Notes under the pieces: model-generated
What the model was told of the DNA's origin: nothing
Databases searched by the model: none
Seen by the model: only the letters and a program-made list of their open reading frames with translations
Assembly: GCA_037367405.1 (NCBI GenBank)
Contig: JAZKJV010002947.1
Span: 744,001-808,000 of the forward strand
From: Ottelia alismoides
Taxonomy: Eukaryota > Streptophyta > Magnoliopsida > Alismatales > Hydrocharitaceae
DNA length: 64,000 nt
Direction of reading: 5' to 3'
In this document: one piece after another, positions 33,520-45,583 of the stretch
Layout: every line of letters starts with the position of its first letter
Position numbering within the stretch: the stretch's first letter is position 1
Program-made: the position numbers and the translations under genes

Positions 33520-35168
33520 GAAAAATATTGGTGGAGAACCACACTTTTAAGAAGGTAAAGCATCTACGTATCGATAATGGGCAAGAAATCTATTCATCAA
33601 AGTCCAATGGGTTCTATAAGGAGGAGGTGTTGCGGGATACCACATTATTAGATATACGCATAACAGAACACAGTTGCAGAATGAATGAACTTATGGAGAG
33701 TTCAAGGTGCATGCTCTCTAACGATGGACTTGGAGAGCATTCTGGCTAAAGCTGTGAATACAACTTGTTACTTGGTGAATCGAAGTCACGCATCAATGAT
33801 TGAGTGCAAGGAAACCATGGAAGTCTGGTCTGGTAATCATATTGTTTATTCTGTTTTACACCTTTTGGGTATTCTACGTACTATCATGTTAATGAAGCTA
33901 AGTTGAAACAAATGACAAAGAAAGGGATATTTACTAGCTATGATGCATGAGTAAAGGGGTATAATATCTAGTCACCGTCTAAGCATAAAGTTATTATTAA
34001 CTTGAATGTTACATTTGACGAGAATCATGTAATTCACTAAAGTAGTGATTGTGTTTATGCAAGGATAGGTGATGATATGTACAAATAGGTGGAGTCCGAA
34101 CTGGGAACAAGTAGTTATCACGCAGTTGATCACACCACTTCTGATCAGATTGATGTTGAACAACCTGAATATGAGCAACTAGAGGAGGAGCAACCAATTG
34201 TTGCTACTAATAGACCTCATAGAGAGATATCCACCTCATAGGTACGACTTCGAGGACATGATTACATTTGCACTATAGGTTATTGAGAAGGCAGACTCTC
34301 CAAAACCCTCCACTTTTAAGTAGTAGGAGAATCTGGAAGTGGATTGTTTCTATAGGTGAGGAGATGGAATCTCTTCATAAAAATTAGATATAGAATCTCG
34401 TCAAGTTACCAAATGAGAGAAAAGTCATTGGCTGCAAATGGATCTTGAAGCTGTAGAAGTGAAGGCATCATATACAAGGCACACCTAGTTGTAAATGATT
34501 ATAGTTAGAAGGAAGGTACAAATTACGATGAGATATTCTCTTGCATCGTAAGACACACACATCAGGATGCTACTAGATCTTGTAGAACATCAAGACTTGT
34601 AGATGGAGTAGTTAAATGTGACGACAACTTTCTTACATGGTGAACTCAAAGAGAACATTTTCTTGCATGGTGAATTAGAAGAGGACATTACCATGAGCCC
34701 ACCAGAGGGATTTGCAATTAGGGCAAAGAAGATCATTTTGAAGATATCCTTGTATGGGCTTAAGTAATCTCCAAGGCAATGGTGCAAGAGGTTCGACAGC
34801 TTCATGATTAGTCATGGGTTAAATAGGGGCAAATACAATTGTTGTATTTACTACAACAAGCTGGAGAATGAGTTCTTTTATCTATCTATTATTGTATATT
34901 GATGACATGGTGATTGCTGCCAAGAAGAAAAGTATAATAGATGATCTGAAGAAACTCCTTAGTTCAGAGTTTGACATGAAAGATCTTAGTGCTTCAAAGA
35001 AGATTTTAGGGATCAAACAGAAGATTTTTTTATTTCTATAGCACTACATTTAGAAAGTTCTAATGAGATTTGAGATGTCTACATCCAAGCCTCTAGATAC
35101 TCCTACCGTTGTGAATATTCCCTCTGAGTTTCTTTAACACCTCAATCAGAGGTAATGAAGAAACACAT
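33520..35168 (+). pseudogene. Ty1/copia pol, integrase to reverse transcriptase
   Basis: Integrase: VENHTFKKVKHLRIDNGQE, then NGFYKEE and RMNELMESSRCMLSN, a frameshift near 33,730, then AKAVNTTCYLVNRSHAS and EVWSGN (to about 33,830). RT: a weak NYDEIFS segment near 34,520, an extra FLHGE-type repeat near 34,629-34,676, and the catalytic YIDDMVIAAKKKS near 34,893-34,930. The order and wording fit plant copia pol of the Tork/Tnt1 kind. The frame reaches EVMKKH at 35,150-35,167 and is then cut by LTR-X; it resumes at 37,667. Stops and frameshifts throughout. Confidence 0.85.
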
Positions 35169-37666
35169 TGTTAGCCATGTGAGCCCGAGGTGAACCATTC
35201 ATATAATAAATGTTATTGTAATAATTATTTTATCAATAAAAGTTATTGATTATTTTTCACTCCCTTTCTGAGATTAAATGAATGAATGTACTATAAGGTC
35301 TCTCTGTATAATTAGGGTTATGTACCATGGACAGCTTAATGATCATACAATTGTTGATTCGATAATAAAATCGTAGAGGCTGGTGTTTGGATGAATATCT
35401 AATGAGTTAGATTGAGGACTCATTGTTAAGAGATGATCTCCAGCCTGAGTAGGAGATGTCAATCCTTTCTCATTTAGGCTGATATCTAGCAGACCTCTTG
35501 ATGCAGGTCCTCTGCATAGGAATAGAGATTCGGAGGTGTCAGATTAGTTAGGTCAAAGAGTTTACGTAACGGGATCGAGATAACCGAAGTCCTATATCGT
35601 ATACTGTCATGATACATGCACGCATCCTCTGACCTGAGACAGATGTGTTACTATATGTCTGAGTATGTACATTTGGCAGACCAATAGGTTGATGACCTAA
35701 TCAAGGTCTATACACCGGTGCGTTGGTGTTCATGCGAGGGCATATGAGTAATACGATCTCTCAAAGGGATCATACAGGTTCACTTGTAAACCGAAAGATA
35801 TGAGCTCACTCATGAGGTATCGGGATCAAATTACATGCATGGTCGTCATGCTTCGAAAGCATGACAAGAATTTGAAGGTATGATATATGTATTTGGAAAG
35901 CATATGATCGATACCAAATCCCAATGACCAAGAATGAGAAACTTAATAATCAAACCCTGAAGATGATAGTGTAAAATTGATCTATATCTTTAGAACGATC
36001 ATAGATCTTCCAATATGCAGGATGGACATGTATTAAGAATACCTGAGGGTGACGTGATATTAAACGATGGTATAATCATGACGTTTCCATTCCGAGGGAG
36101 TGATGAAACATGTCTAGATTTAGTGACTCCTCTCAGTAAAAAAGTAATCTGATCTTGATCCAAGTGTTGTACATTGATATGAATGGGATTCATATGCAAT
36201 GAGAAGATTGGACTTACGGTCTTGATTTAATCAAGCATCTATGAGAGGTGCATGAGATCTGGATTTGAGAGATCTCAATATCCAAGTCACTATACATGGT
36301 ACAATATAATCGCCCTGTCCTTATCTCCAAGTATCTGCGAAGAAAGCGCATTATTCTTGAAAGAGTTCAAGAATAATTTCAAAGTTGAATTATGACCAAA
36401 TATTGAGATATAGATAATTAAATGTGATTTAATTACCATGAATCATGTGAATTTGATTCATATTATCTGAATGCATGAGAATGATTATCCAATGTAATTA
36501 AATGAGATTTGATATTGTGGATATGGATAATGTGGATAGCACTATCTAATTATCCAGGTATATTATAAATGTGAATTATAATATATCAAAGAGAGACTTT
36601 TGTGATTTATATTTATTGATTAATTGTTAATGTGGATTGGATTCACATTAAATGATTGATTGAAAATATAAATACATTTTTGTTTTAGGTTGTGAATGAG
36701 GTTCACATAATTTCAATGGCTTGGTTGATTTTTTCCACAAGATAATTTGGAATTATTTTTTGTAAAAAATATTTTCGACACGAGATCATGAGATAATAAG
36801 ATATCACGATAATTAAAGAAGATAGACCCATTCCTTCCAAGAGGAGTGGACAGCCACTACTCTCCATGTGGAGAGTAGTAGCCGTCCCTCCTCTTTTAGG
36901 GAAGGAGGTTAGTCTCCTCATTATCCTATCTCTAGTAAAAGATGATTTAATTTGAAATTAATTTTGTTAATTTATCAATTTAAATTAAATCATTTGTTTT
37001 TTTTTGCTTTTTACAACAATATCTTAGCCATTGGAAGAAACACAAATCAATTTCATCCGTTGATTATGTGTTGTCCATGGATTGAGATCCATGATCTCCC
37101 AAAACCCTATATAAGAAGAGGCAATCCTTGCTCTTTGAGTTACAACGCAATCTCGACGAAGTCCCTTTCTCTCATTCTCACGCATTTTCTCTCCCTTCTC
37201 TTCTTGAGTGGTCGTCTATTCTTATAAAGAGACGGTTGACTTCATCGTCGCCTTGCCATTGTGCCCTGCTTTGACGACTATTGGCTCTCCGTCTTCTTTG
37301 GTGAGTGGCGCTCGTGAAGAAGGCCTTCGATCTTGTGAGACAAGATCAGGAAATCCATTACTTGTGTAGAAGCACGTGACTCATCCTCACGCTCGCAAAC
37401 GTCTCCTCCGACAGATCAGACTTGAGACAGGAGATCTCTTCCTTTAGAGGCTAGGTCGCAACCACGCTCCAAAAGGTATTCCTATATCTTTGTTGTGGTT
37501 AGATGAAACGATCCAAGAAATGTTCTTGGATCATATGATTTCATCATTTAAAAAATTTAAAATTCTGTTGCACCGATCAACTAGTGCGACTAGTCTCTCA
37601 TGATCGTATATGATGCGATCATCATGCTTCTGTGATGCCTTTGAGGATTTCTCCATATCCTTAACA
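35169..37666 (+). mobile_element. LTR-X, about 2.5-kb solo-LTR-like insertion in copia pol
   Basis: It begins TGTTAGCC and ends CTTAACA (TGTTA/TAACA terminal inverted repeat). Removing it restores copia codons MKKH-MSHVPYVSTVGSLMYA. CAT is present on both sides, but a clean 5-bp duplication is not visible. A TATA box CTATATAAG lies at 37,106-37,114, followed by a leader-like CT-rich block, so the promoter points forward. No coding region is convincing. The truncated relative is at 22,231-23,616. I infer a solo LTR; a large non-coding element is an alternative. The superfamily is unknown. Confidence 0.7.
37106..37114 (+). promoter_or_regulatory. TATA box of LTR-X
   Basis: CTATATAAG follows CCAAAACC and precedes a conserved AAGAGGC...CCTTGCTCTT block that is also present at 23,057-23,080. 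Confidence 0.6.
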
Positions 37667-38323
37667 CATGTCACATGTTCCGTATGTTAGTACAGTTGGG
37701 AGTCTTATGTATGCCATAGCATGGACAAGACCTGATATCGCTCACGATGTGAGTTTTGTTAGCAGATTCATGGGGGATCTAGGAAAGGAGCATTGGCGGG
37801 AAGTAGAACAAATTTTTCGTTATCTAAGAGGAACATCTGTTATTGGTATCATTTAAAGAAGTGATGCGGAGTAGTTGCTGGATATTTAGATTCAAACTAT
37901 GATGCAGATGTTGATGGGAGGAAATCTATCATAAGTGATATCTTTATTTTAGGGAGTTTTATCATCAGTTGGAGGGTTATCTTGCAATCATATGTTACTC
38001 TATCTACCAAGACGCATAATATATGGTTATTGCGAATGCTGCAAATGAAGTCATCTGGCTGAAGAATGTAGTGGAGAACTCGGTTTACAACATGATTAGG
38101 CTATTGTATATTACAACAACATCAGTGTAATATTTCTATCCTAGAATTAGGTTCATCACAAGAGGATCAAGTACATTGATGTCAGATATCATTTCATTCG
38201 TTCTGAGAAGAGGATTAAGGTGAAGAAGGTCGACATAATAGATAACTCAGCTAATATGTTCACAAAGGTTGATCCTCGGAGTAAGTTCAAACATTGTTTA
38301 GACTTTCTCAATGTCGACAATTG
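37667..38323 (+). pseudogene. Ty1/copia pol, RNase H end
   Basis: This is a continuation of the copia pol above. MSHVPYVSTVGSLMYAIAWTRPDIAHDVSFVSRFM and HWREVEQIFRYLRGTS are standard copia text just before RNase H. After a stop at 37,854-37,856 the RNase H region is frameshifted but followable, ending SKFKHCLDFLNVDN then TGA at 38,321-38,323. It is not functional. Confidence 0.85.
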
Positions 38324-38404
38324 AAAGTAACTCCAAAGAGGAGTTGGTAGTGGTGCAACGAAGATTTACAAAGCTTCTCAAAGAATTCAATTCAAAGTTG
38401 AGAT

Positions 38405-39480
38405 TGTTGGTAATAGATTCAATTGGGGCAAATCTATTCTCTTCATGTTTGTAACTTTGTTACTGTGATCTTTTTATTTTAAATCCTCCTTACTTTTTTT
38501 CTTTTAAGCACCTTGGTTTGGATTAAAAAAATACATTGATTTTAAACCTCCCGATTACTAAGTTTACCTTGTTTAGTTTTTTGGGCTTCATTTGTTTTGT
38601 TTACCTTGAAACTTGCACTTATTTATATCCTAACTTACATATAAATCAAACATGCATACAATAAGCAGATGCTAAATATAAATTTGAAGTCATATAAGCA
38701 AGTTAATCTAGGAATATAAATCTATTAATATGTAGTTATCCCGAAGTATCAGATTATTTGTTCTTGAAATCTATTGTGGTTATAAAATCGAGCCTATCTG
38801 CTTTATGCATGTGAATCTATTATTGTTCAAAAATCATGTTTTAAGAATACCGAATAGAGATAAAGTGATTAAATGAGGTTGAAAACATTTATAACAAAGA
38901 CAACTTTAATTAAAATAGAGTTATAATAAAGAATAATTTGCCATCAGGGTTTGAGGTGCAACTGAATTCGAACAGAATATTCGTATCTTGTTGCTATTGT
39001 ATCGAAATTTCAGCAGATATGAGTATGTATTTTTTGTCTATTTTTGAAAGATACGAATATAGATATGAGATCTTATGTTTTACGAAGGCGGATATAAAAA
39101 TCAGTTTCATCTTTTTCGGGATATATATACATACATCTACATGTTATATTTATGAACTTGTATATGGATATCATATTTTGTGAATTTTCAACTAATTGTA
39201 AATTTTTATTAATTCAATATCAATATTATTTACATTATAATGCATGGGTTTATGTTCAAATATGACTAAAATACAATCGACGATGCTTTAAGAAATCAAG
39301 AGTTGATAGTTGTGACAAATATGAGATAAAATCAAGAAGGAGACATAAGAGAAAGTCATTGTGGATGATATTATTGATAATTTCTTTTTGTGAAAAATCA
39401 TTGAGTGCAACTTCAATAAAGTATTTATACTTCGCTCTATCATTATTCTATTTCTAAATAAAATAACCAATTAGGAGCAT
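38405..39480 (+). mobile_element. Start of copia 3' LTR, then unassigned AT-rich sequence
   Basis: After the pol stop, AAAGTTGAGAT (polypurine-like) precedes TGTTGGTAATAG, the usual layout of a copia 3' LTR start. I cannot find the LTR end. Most of 38,600-39,480 is AT-rich with no recognised feature. Confidence 0.45.
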
Positions 39481-39656
39481 TTCATATTTATATGTTATCT
39501 GTTTTTCGTTTGATTAATGATTGACCGCACCCGCAACTCAACCCCTGCTTGAGAGGAAGAGCACCCTCTCAATTCTGGGCGAGACCAAATGATGATCCTA
39601 CTGACTATGTCAAAACTCACTACCAAAACCCACCGTTGAAGATCACACGGTAGCCT
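39480..39656 (-). other. Copia-type leader fragment
   Basis: Sequence downstream of a tRNA-Met primer site on the reverse strand; truncated to the left, no gag seen. Confidence 0.45.
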
Positions 39657-39668
39657 GCTCTGATACCA
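39657..39668 (-). promoter_or_regulatory. tRNA-Met primer-binding site
   Basis: Reverse strand TGGTATCAGAGC, the canonical plant copia primer site complementary to initiator tRNA-Met, directly after an LTR end TCTACA. Confidence 0.9.
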
Positions 39669-39873
39669 TGTAGATAAACATCAAACAGACGACTCAAGGA
39701 ATTAGGTGGAAACCCTTCGACATGAAAGGGAAACGCATAAGGGAAATCTATCAGTCGTCCCAAGCGGCTAGGTTTTTTGTTTCCTTTTTCTACTTCAAAA
39801 CATGAGAGGGGGAGTTACAAATATATCCTAGGGTAAGACAGATCTCCTTCCAAGATCCACTTACCCGTTTACA
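39669..39873 (-). mobile_element. Short copia-type LTR next to the CLE gene
   Basis: On the plus strand it starts TGTAGATAAAC and probably ends GTTTACA (TGTA/TACA ends, 205 bp). The left border is firm because of the primer site. The right border is inferred from the TACA motif. It lies about 90 bp upstream of the TATA-like element of the CLE gene and is transcribed away from it. Confidence 0.65.
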
Positions 39874-39962
39874 TGATAATCAAAAGAGCGCACACACCCA
39901 CGCAAACACACATGTGTACGCGTGCACACATACATCCCTTCACAATCCATAGCCATTTCCAA

Positions 39963-39971
39963 CATATAAAA
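39963..39971 (+). promoter_or_regulatory. TATA-like element of the CLE gene
   Basis: CATATAAAA, about 115 bp upstream of the chosen start codon, fits a plant TATA box with a short leader. Confidence 0.45.
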
Positions 39972-40084
39972 TGCTGATGAAGAACAGTGCCCACTGCAAG
40001 CAATTCCACCACCAGCAGTTGGACTTTGAAGTTCAAAGTGTCCTGCATCACATCAAAGTTATAGCAATCGACGGAGAAGAAGAG

Positions 40085-41184
40085 ATGGGAAGTTGCCGGT
40101 CCTCCAGACTCATCTGGGGAACACCAACAATGTCGACGCTCACCAGCTTCCTTATGGTTCTCCTCCTCCTCTGCTCCACCACCGAAGGCAGGCAAATACC
40201 GGCCATGGCATCGAAGACACGGCTTTCCACGCCTCCCACCAGTAGCTCAATTTCTGAGCGAATAGCAGCCAGTTTGCAGCATGGTCACCACCATCTGTTC
40301 TATGTGAGCAGGAGGAGAGTTCCCAAAGGTCCTGATCCCATCCACAATAGGTATACTTCCACCTCTTCTACCATCATCTCCAATGACTTGTGGGCATATA
40401 GTTAAATTTGACGTGACCACCTTTATTTCCTTGGATGATAGTCATAAGCCGAAGCATGACCTCCACTTTTCTAAATAATTATCTGTATGTTAGTTTTAGT
40501 ACGAGAAAGTAAGAAGTTATTTTACCTAATCGTATGCAAAATCTGAGAATAAGCATCTGCACAAAGAAATCACTGCCGAAGTTTCAGTTCCATCTTTGTT
40601 TTTCCCTGTTCAAAATGAAACAAATCAAAGGCCAAGAGAAGGGGAAGACGGAAAGAGGAGAAGTCATATATATACAATTTAATACGTACAAGCTTCTCAA
40701 CTGCATGAAACTTTTAAGCAAGTCAGTTTAAGATTATCTATATAGTAGTATAAAAGCTGTAAAATTTGTCCAAAATATTGTGCTGGTAATTACTTCAGCT
40801 TAGAAATGCTTGATTGTAGTAATTACAGTTGACGAGGTTTTAAATCCATATTTCAGAGAATAACTTGCTCACAGAGATATAGTTATTTACCAAAATTCAA
40901 ATCTCTCCTCCAAAATAAAAAAGAATCAAAATATTTCCCTGACATAAACTTGCCATGATACAATAAAGCCTCTGGATTTGGGATCATTCTGTCCTTATAT
41001 TTACCTGTATAAGTCATTTGGCTTCATCCCCCACTAATTATAAGTGTTCATTATCGAGAAAAATAGAGAGATATTATACTTGGAGCTGCATAAGATTATT
41101 TATTAATGGTTAATAAGAAATTTGTTCCGTGGGTTTGGCAGGAAAGAAGGGAAGTCAGGGAGGAGCCCAACAGGCAGAGCATAG
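40085..41184 (+). CDS. CLE25: CLE25/26-like signalling peptide precursor (two exons)
   Basis: It encodes a secreted precursor of a CLE peptide hormone, cut to a 12-residue ligand for leucine-rich-repeat receptor kinases. Exon 1 is 40,085-40,350 (88 codons plus 2 nt), the intron 40,351-41,141 (GTATAC...TTGGCAG) and exon 2 41,142-41,184, giving 102 residues. A signal peptide (about residues 16-35, SFLMVLLLLC) is followed by a variable region and the CLE motif RRVPKGPDPIHN at residues 77-88, preceded by LFYVSR. Known Arabidopsis CLE25 and CLE26 ligands (RKVPNGPDPIHN, RKVPRGPDPIHN) are closest. Splicing gives the tail RKEGKSGRSPTGRA, like the basic CLE25 tail; unspliced reading would add 18 unrelated residues to 40,405. 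An in-frame ATG at 39,971 overlaps the TATA-like element, so 40,085 is preferred. Both Pro residues usually hydroxylated (P80, P83) are present. No defect is seen. The CLE25 versus CLE26 assignment is uncertain. Confidence 0.85.
40351..41141 (+). other. Predicted CLE gene intron
   Basis: AG|GTATAC donor at 40,349-40,356 and TTGGCAG acceptor ending at 41,141. The interior is AT-rich, as expected for a plant intron. Confidence 0.7.
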
Positions 41185-41984
41185 AGCAGACGTTGATCGA
41201 AGAGCATGCGGAAAAAAAGCAGTTCAAACAATCTTCATGAACTCTTTCTGACTGTATCGTCATCTGTAGAAAATTTTGGAAGGTGCTGCCTACTGCTCAT
41301 GCATATTATCGACTGCGATTTGATGAGACAAAAACCTGATCTTAAACACACATAATCACCAGAAAGTCCTCTCCATTTCGTGCAGAGCTTTGTCCCCCCT
41401 CCCTTTAATTTTTCCAAAGTTTTGTATGCTTCTTTTCCATCAAAATTTCTTTCCACAAGAATCACTCAGTCCTTGAGAGAGAGAGAGAGAGAGAGGAGAT
41501 GAGGTTGCTTTTGCAGTGGTAGCTTTGGCACCCTTATTTGTCCGTATTTTATTTGTTCTAGAGATAAGATTGTACATAATTCGAAAATCTGTTCTTCTTG
41601 GTTTCTCTTGACTGTTACTTTTTATTTTGTTAAAATGAACAGAGTAGAACCTTGCGTAAGGAGCATTTAATTATTTTATTATATAATGTAATGATAATAA
41701 TTGAATCTTCTGTAGATATCATGTGATTCCCTTTTGGTTGTAAGTTGTAAGACGAGTGTAGTGATATAAGGAAGTAGGAAAGTCGAGAAAAGAAAAGTAC
41801 GGGATATACGTAAAAGAGAGATAAAGCCTATCTCTCCTCTTCTCTCGATACTTCACGTTTAGCTTTTGCTTTTTCCCTTCTTTTGTTGTACAGAATCCTT
41901 TTTCTTCACATTTTGAACGGATCGAGGACCAATGCCGAAAACGTAGTCGCCTCTTTCAATCTTTTTTGATATCGCAGTTAAAAT
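41185..41984 (+). other. CLE 3' flank
   Basis: 3' untranslated and intergenic sequence with a GA microsatellite at 41,475-41,495. No other gene is seen. Confidence 0.5.
41475..41495. repeat. GA microsatellite
   Basis: About ten GA units downstream of the CLE gene. Confidence 0.9.
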
Positions 41985-42428
41985 CTGAAAAAAAATCAAT
42001 TGGAGTGACTTATATCTAATTTGAAATGTTGTTGGGTCCTTTATGCAATAATCCCCTGCGGGTCCTGTGTACAACGATATTGAATATTTTTGGAAACCCT
42101 TTGGAAGAGTCTGTGTAGAGGTAAAGGAAATGTTTGATGCAAATAGTTAAAGGATCAACTATGTTGTTATAGATAAGTTAAAGGGAACTCTGAAATATTG
42201 GGTTCTTAGATGTTATGCATTTCAAATAAAACTAAGAAGAAAGCAAAATACAATTGCGATGAATGATATATGATGTTCATCTTAAATTGAGCTACGGTTC
42301 GACAACAACCACGTATCTCTCGGTTGTATGGTGGTAAAATAATTACGCAGAGGATTCTAGAAGAAACAGAATCCAAAGGGTTAGATTTCAGTAAATGGAC
42401 ACATCCATAAATCCACATGCATGTGCAC

Positions 42429-42491
42429 ATGCATACACAAAAACACGCACACACACATGCATGCATACATACGTACATACATACATACATA
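42429..42491. repeat. CATA/CA microsatellite in flank F
   Basis: CA and CATA repeats; the duplicate in unit 2 (48,618-48,676) has a different repeat composition, including CAAA units. Confidence 0.9.
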
Positions 42492-45400
42492 GGGATAAAT
42501 GTGGTTGGAATCTGAGAGCACACGCCTTGGCTACTCTCAATCCTTTTTGTATTTTTTGCAGAACTTTTTAAAAACACCTGGGAAGATTTTGATTACCCAA
42601 TTATAATATTTTGTCATTCAAAATTTATGTAAAACAAACATGACTTAGCTGTCCATCGGGGGGGATGATTTCACAATTTTTAAACTATTAAAATTATATA
42701 GCCTTGTGGAGGGGATAAGAGTCTTCAACTGAGTCAAAATTTGAATGACAAAATATCATCGTTTAGTGATCAAAATAACCCTAAGTGTTTAAAAAATCCA
42801 CAAAAATATGAAAAGAGAGGTGTGAGTAGTCAAGTCGTATACTCCCAGAGAGCATTTACATTTTATCCATGTATGTATATTACCCAAAATTTAGATGTTG
42901 TAGAGATGACAAGCTTTGTTAGCAATATTCTAAAAAGGTTACAAATGAGCTTTTGCAATGCGTCGGATTGAACTGATGGGATAATGCTCAAGTGTTCTTT
43001 AAAAGGTTGTATATATAATATAAAGGATATTTTATTGCTGCACCTCTTCGAAACATTGCCACTGCACTTTCTTGTTCACGTTGAAACTAATTCTCTTCCA
43101 TTTTCTTTTTCGAAAAATGATCAAAATTCTTTCACCATAACAAAATTAAGGTAGCTACGACCATAAAGTTTTCTCAGAAAGATAATACATCGCTAGAGAG
43201 TTTTTAGGAGCAAGTACACACACAGGGCACTGAAATGACCGCTATAATCAGAGGGGAAGGAAGTACGCTCCACACAAGGCACGAGCGAAGTCACTGAGGT
43301 GACTCCTCCAAGCGACTAAGTGATCAAAACAGCAATCAACCCATACAATATAGTCAAGCAAGAATAAATATGTGTGAATCAAGATTTATTATAAATACTA
43401 CAAATAAATGTGTATAGTGACAAGCATAGTAGGGTGCCGAACACAAGGAATACGGTGTAGCACTCAATATTATTTATAAATAAATAATATATGAATAATA
43501 TATGTATAAATTCATGTGGGTATGCATAATACTTAATCAAAGAATGTGGGTTTTTAATTTTGTATATATTTTATTTTATATTTATATTTTTAAATTATTT
43601 TTAGTTTTTTAGTTTTTAAATTCATAATTTCTTATTATATTTTTTTATTTTTAATTTCTTTCTCTTTTTAATTATATAATATAAAAATATATATGGCTAA
43701 TATAATATATGAAGTAATACAATTATAAATACTATTATAAATAAATAAAAAGTTTAAAATAACATTTTTTGTTTTAAATATTTTTTACTACTTTTGTTGT
43801 TATTTTCTATTTTTGCTAATTTTTATAGATTTTGATGTCACAAACCCAAACCAGGGATTAAATAAATAGGTCAAATTGCTTTGGAATTTAAAAATAGGAA
43901 AAAAGCCAAAATTTTTTGAAACTATTTACAGTTACTAATATATACCAAATAAGAATATTACAAATAAAAATTGGTACTTTTAAAATTTTTGAGAATTTTT
44001 TAGATTTTTTAAAGGATTTTGCAGTTTTTATTTTTTTCTTATTTTCTATTTTTAGGTATTTTAATTTGAAGTTAGAAAATATAATAATAAATAAAATATA
44101 TTTTTGGAATTTTTTCAAAATATTTTTTTATATTTTTGATATTTTATGCTATAAATAAGAAATATCTTATCTCTTTTTATTTTTATAAAATAGAAAAAAA
44201 GTCTTAAAAATTATTCTAAAAATATAGCATGAAAATATAAGAAAGCAAATATTTAACCCCATTTTTGAGATTTTTTGGAGTACAGATGCCTATTTTAATA
44301 AATGGATAACATACACAAAATTTAATGAACTAGTAGGGGTATATTTGCTATTAAAAATAAACTTAAGGGGCACCATGTAAATAACCCAGAAATTTATAAC
44401 TAATATTCAAACTTTTCATATTGAAATGTAATTATAAAAGGTGTAGGGCTATACATGCAGTTTTCCCAAACACATGGGCTATCACGTGAGGTGACGTGGT
44501 CGAGGACTAAAGTGCAACATCAAATAGGTCAGGGGGTTACATGAAAATTGTCCACTATTTTTAAAAACATCTAAAATATTTACATGGATATTTAGTTATT
44601 ACAAAAAGGCAGAGGTTACCTAAGAAATTTACCCACTTACGCTTGCAGATCGGGCTATCCTTCACGTGGCACGTGGCATATCAGGTGGCTTTGGTTGGGT
44701 GGCACTTCGAATAGAACCATGGGCCAAGATAGGACCTGGGCCCTCATTCTCGATTTGATGACGTTGGGCCTATCTGGAAGAATAACCAAGAACTCGTGCG
44801 TGGGGTCGCCTCTTCCTCTGAATCCCGATAACTCCACCGAGTTTCCTACAATAATTCGACAGTTGCCAGATGTCGTTGGAGACCTTTCGCAGGTGTTGGT
44901 AGGCTCTAGGGATGGTGAGGAAGCTTGAGGTGTTTTGACGAGGCCGAAATTCCTGGAGCTCCTCTAGGTGATCGTCAAGCTCTAGATGTGCCTTGAGACC
45001 TGCAAATTTCTACCCAAAACACTCCTGGGCACGAGGGTTCTCTACTCGACCAAGGAGTCAATCACAAAGATGATGGAAATGGAACGGAGGTGAAGCTCTG
45101 ACGTAGCGATGGAAGAGGAGCTTCATCAAACCTCAATTCCTGCAAAATCAAGGGGATTTTGTGTAGGGGGGGATGCATAGAAGTCGTCGGGGAAGGAGAA
45201 TGAAGTGGAAGTGAGTTGAGAATCTGACACAATTACGATGATTTCGATCTGAAGCTCAAGCTCCATGTCAAAGACATTTTTCTGATTAAATCAAAATCTA
45301 CATAATTAAATGGCAATAAGAGCAAAACTAAAATATATACTATGAAACTACCTAGAAATGATGGGAAAGGGGGCCTTGATTGAGCTGGAAGCTTAGAAAG

Positions 45401-45570
45401 CACAACCTCTAGTGACTTGGCAAAAGATGGTGGATCTACTCCGTCGTCATTCTTCCATGGTGCAAATCGGCAGCTTTGTGAAGCTGTCACCTCCATGAAG
45501 CGAAGGGGTTGATCTGAGAGGTTATGAATGACTCAAGAGGGTCAAAAAGCAAAAGGTGAAGATGGGGGTA

Positions 45571-45583
45571 TATATATAGATAA
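45571..45583 (-). promoter_or_regulatory. TATA stretch of B-type LTR
   Basis: TATATATATAC on the reverse strand, about 200 bp downstream of the W-box pair; in unit 2 the same place (near 51,730) has decayed to GT repeats. Confidence 0.45.

Noticed and set aside
39971..40084. In-frame ATG upstream of the CLE start
   Set aside because: It overlaps the TATA-like element, and the extra 38 residues would bury the signal peptide; the ATG at 40,085 fits CLE precursors.
40351..40405. Unspliced C-terminus of the CLE frame
   Set aside because: A good donor/acceptor pair gives a tail resembling CLE25; the read-through tail resembles nothing.
42206..42577. A 123-codon reverse frame with Cys/His/Val repeats
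   Set aside because: The repetitive middle is a translation of the CATA/CA microsatellite.
43842..44158. Lys/Ile/Phe-rich frames on both strands
   Set aside because: They are AT-rich LTR sequence giving low-complexity translations.
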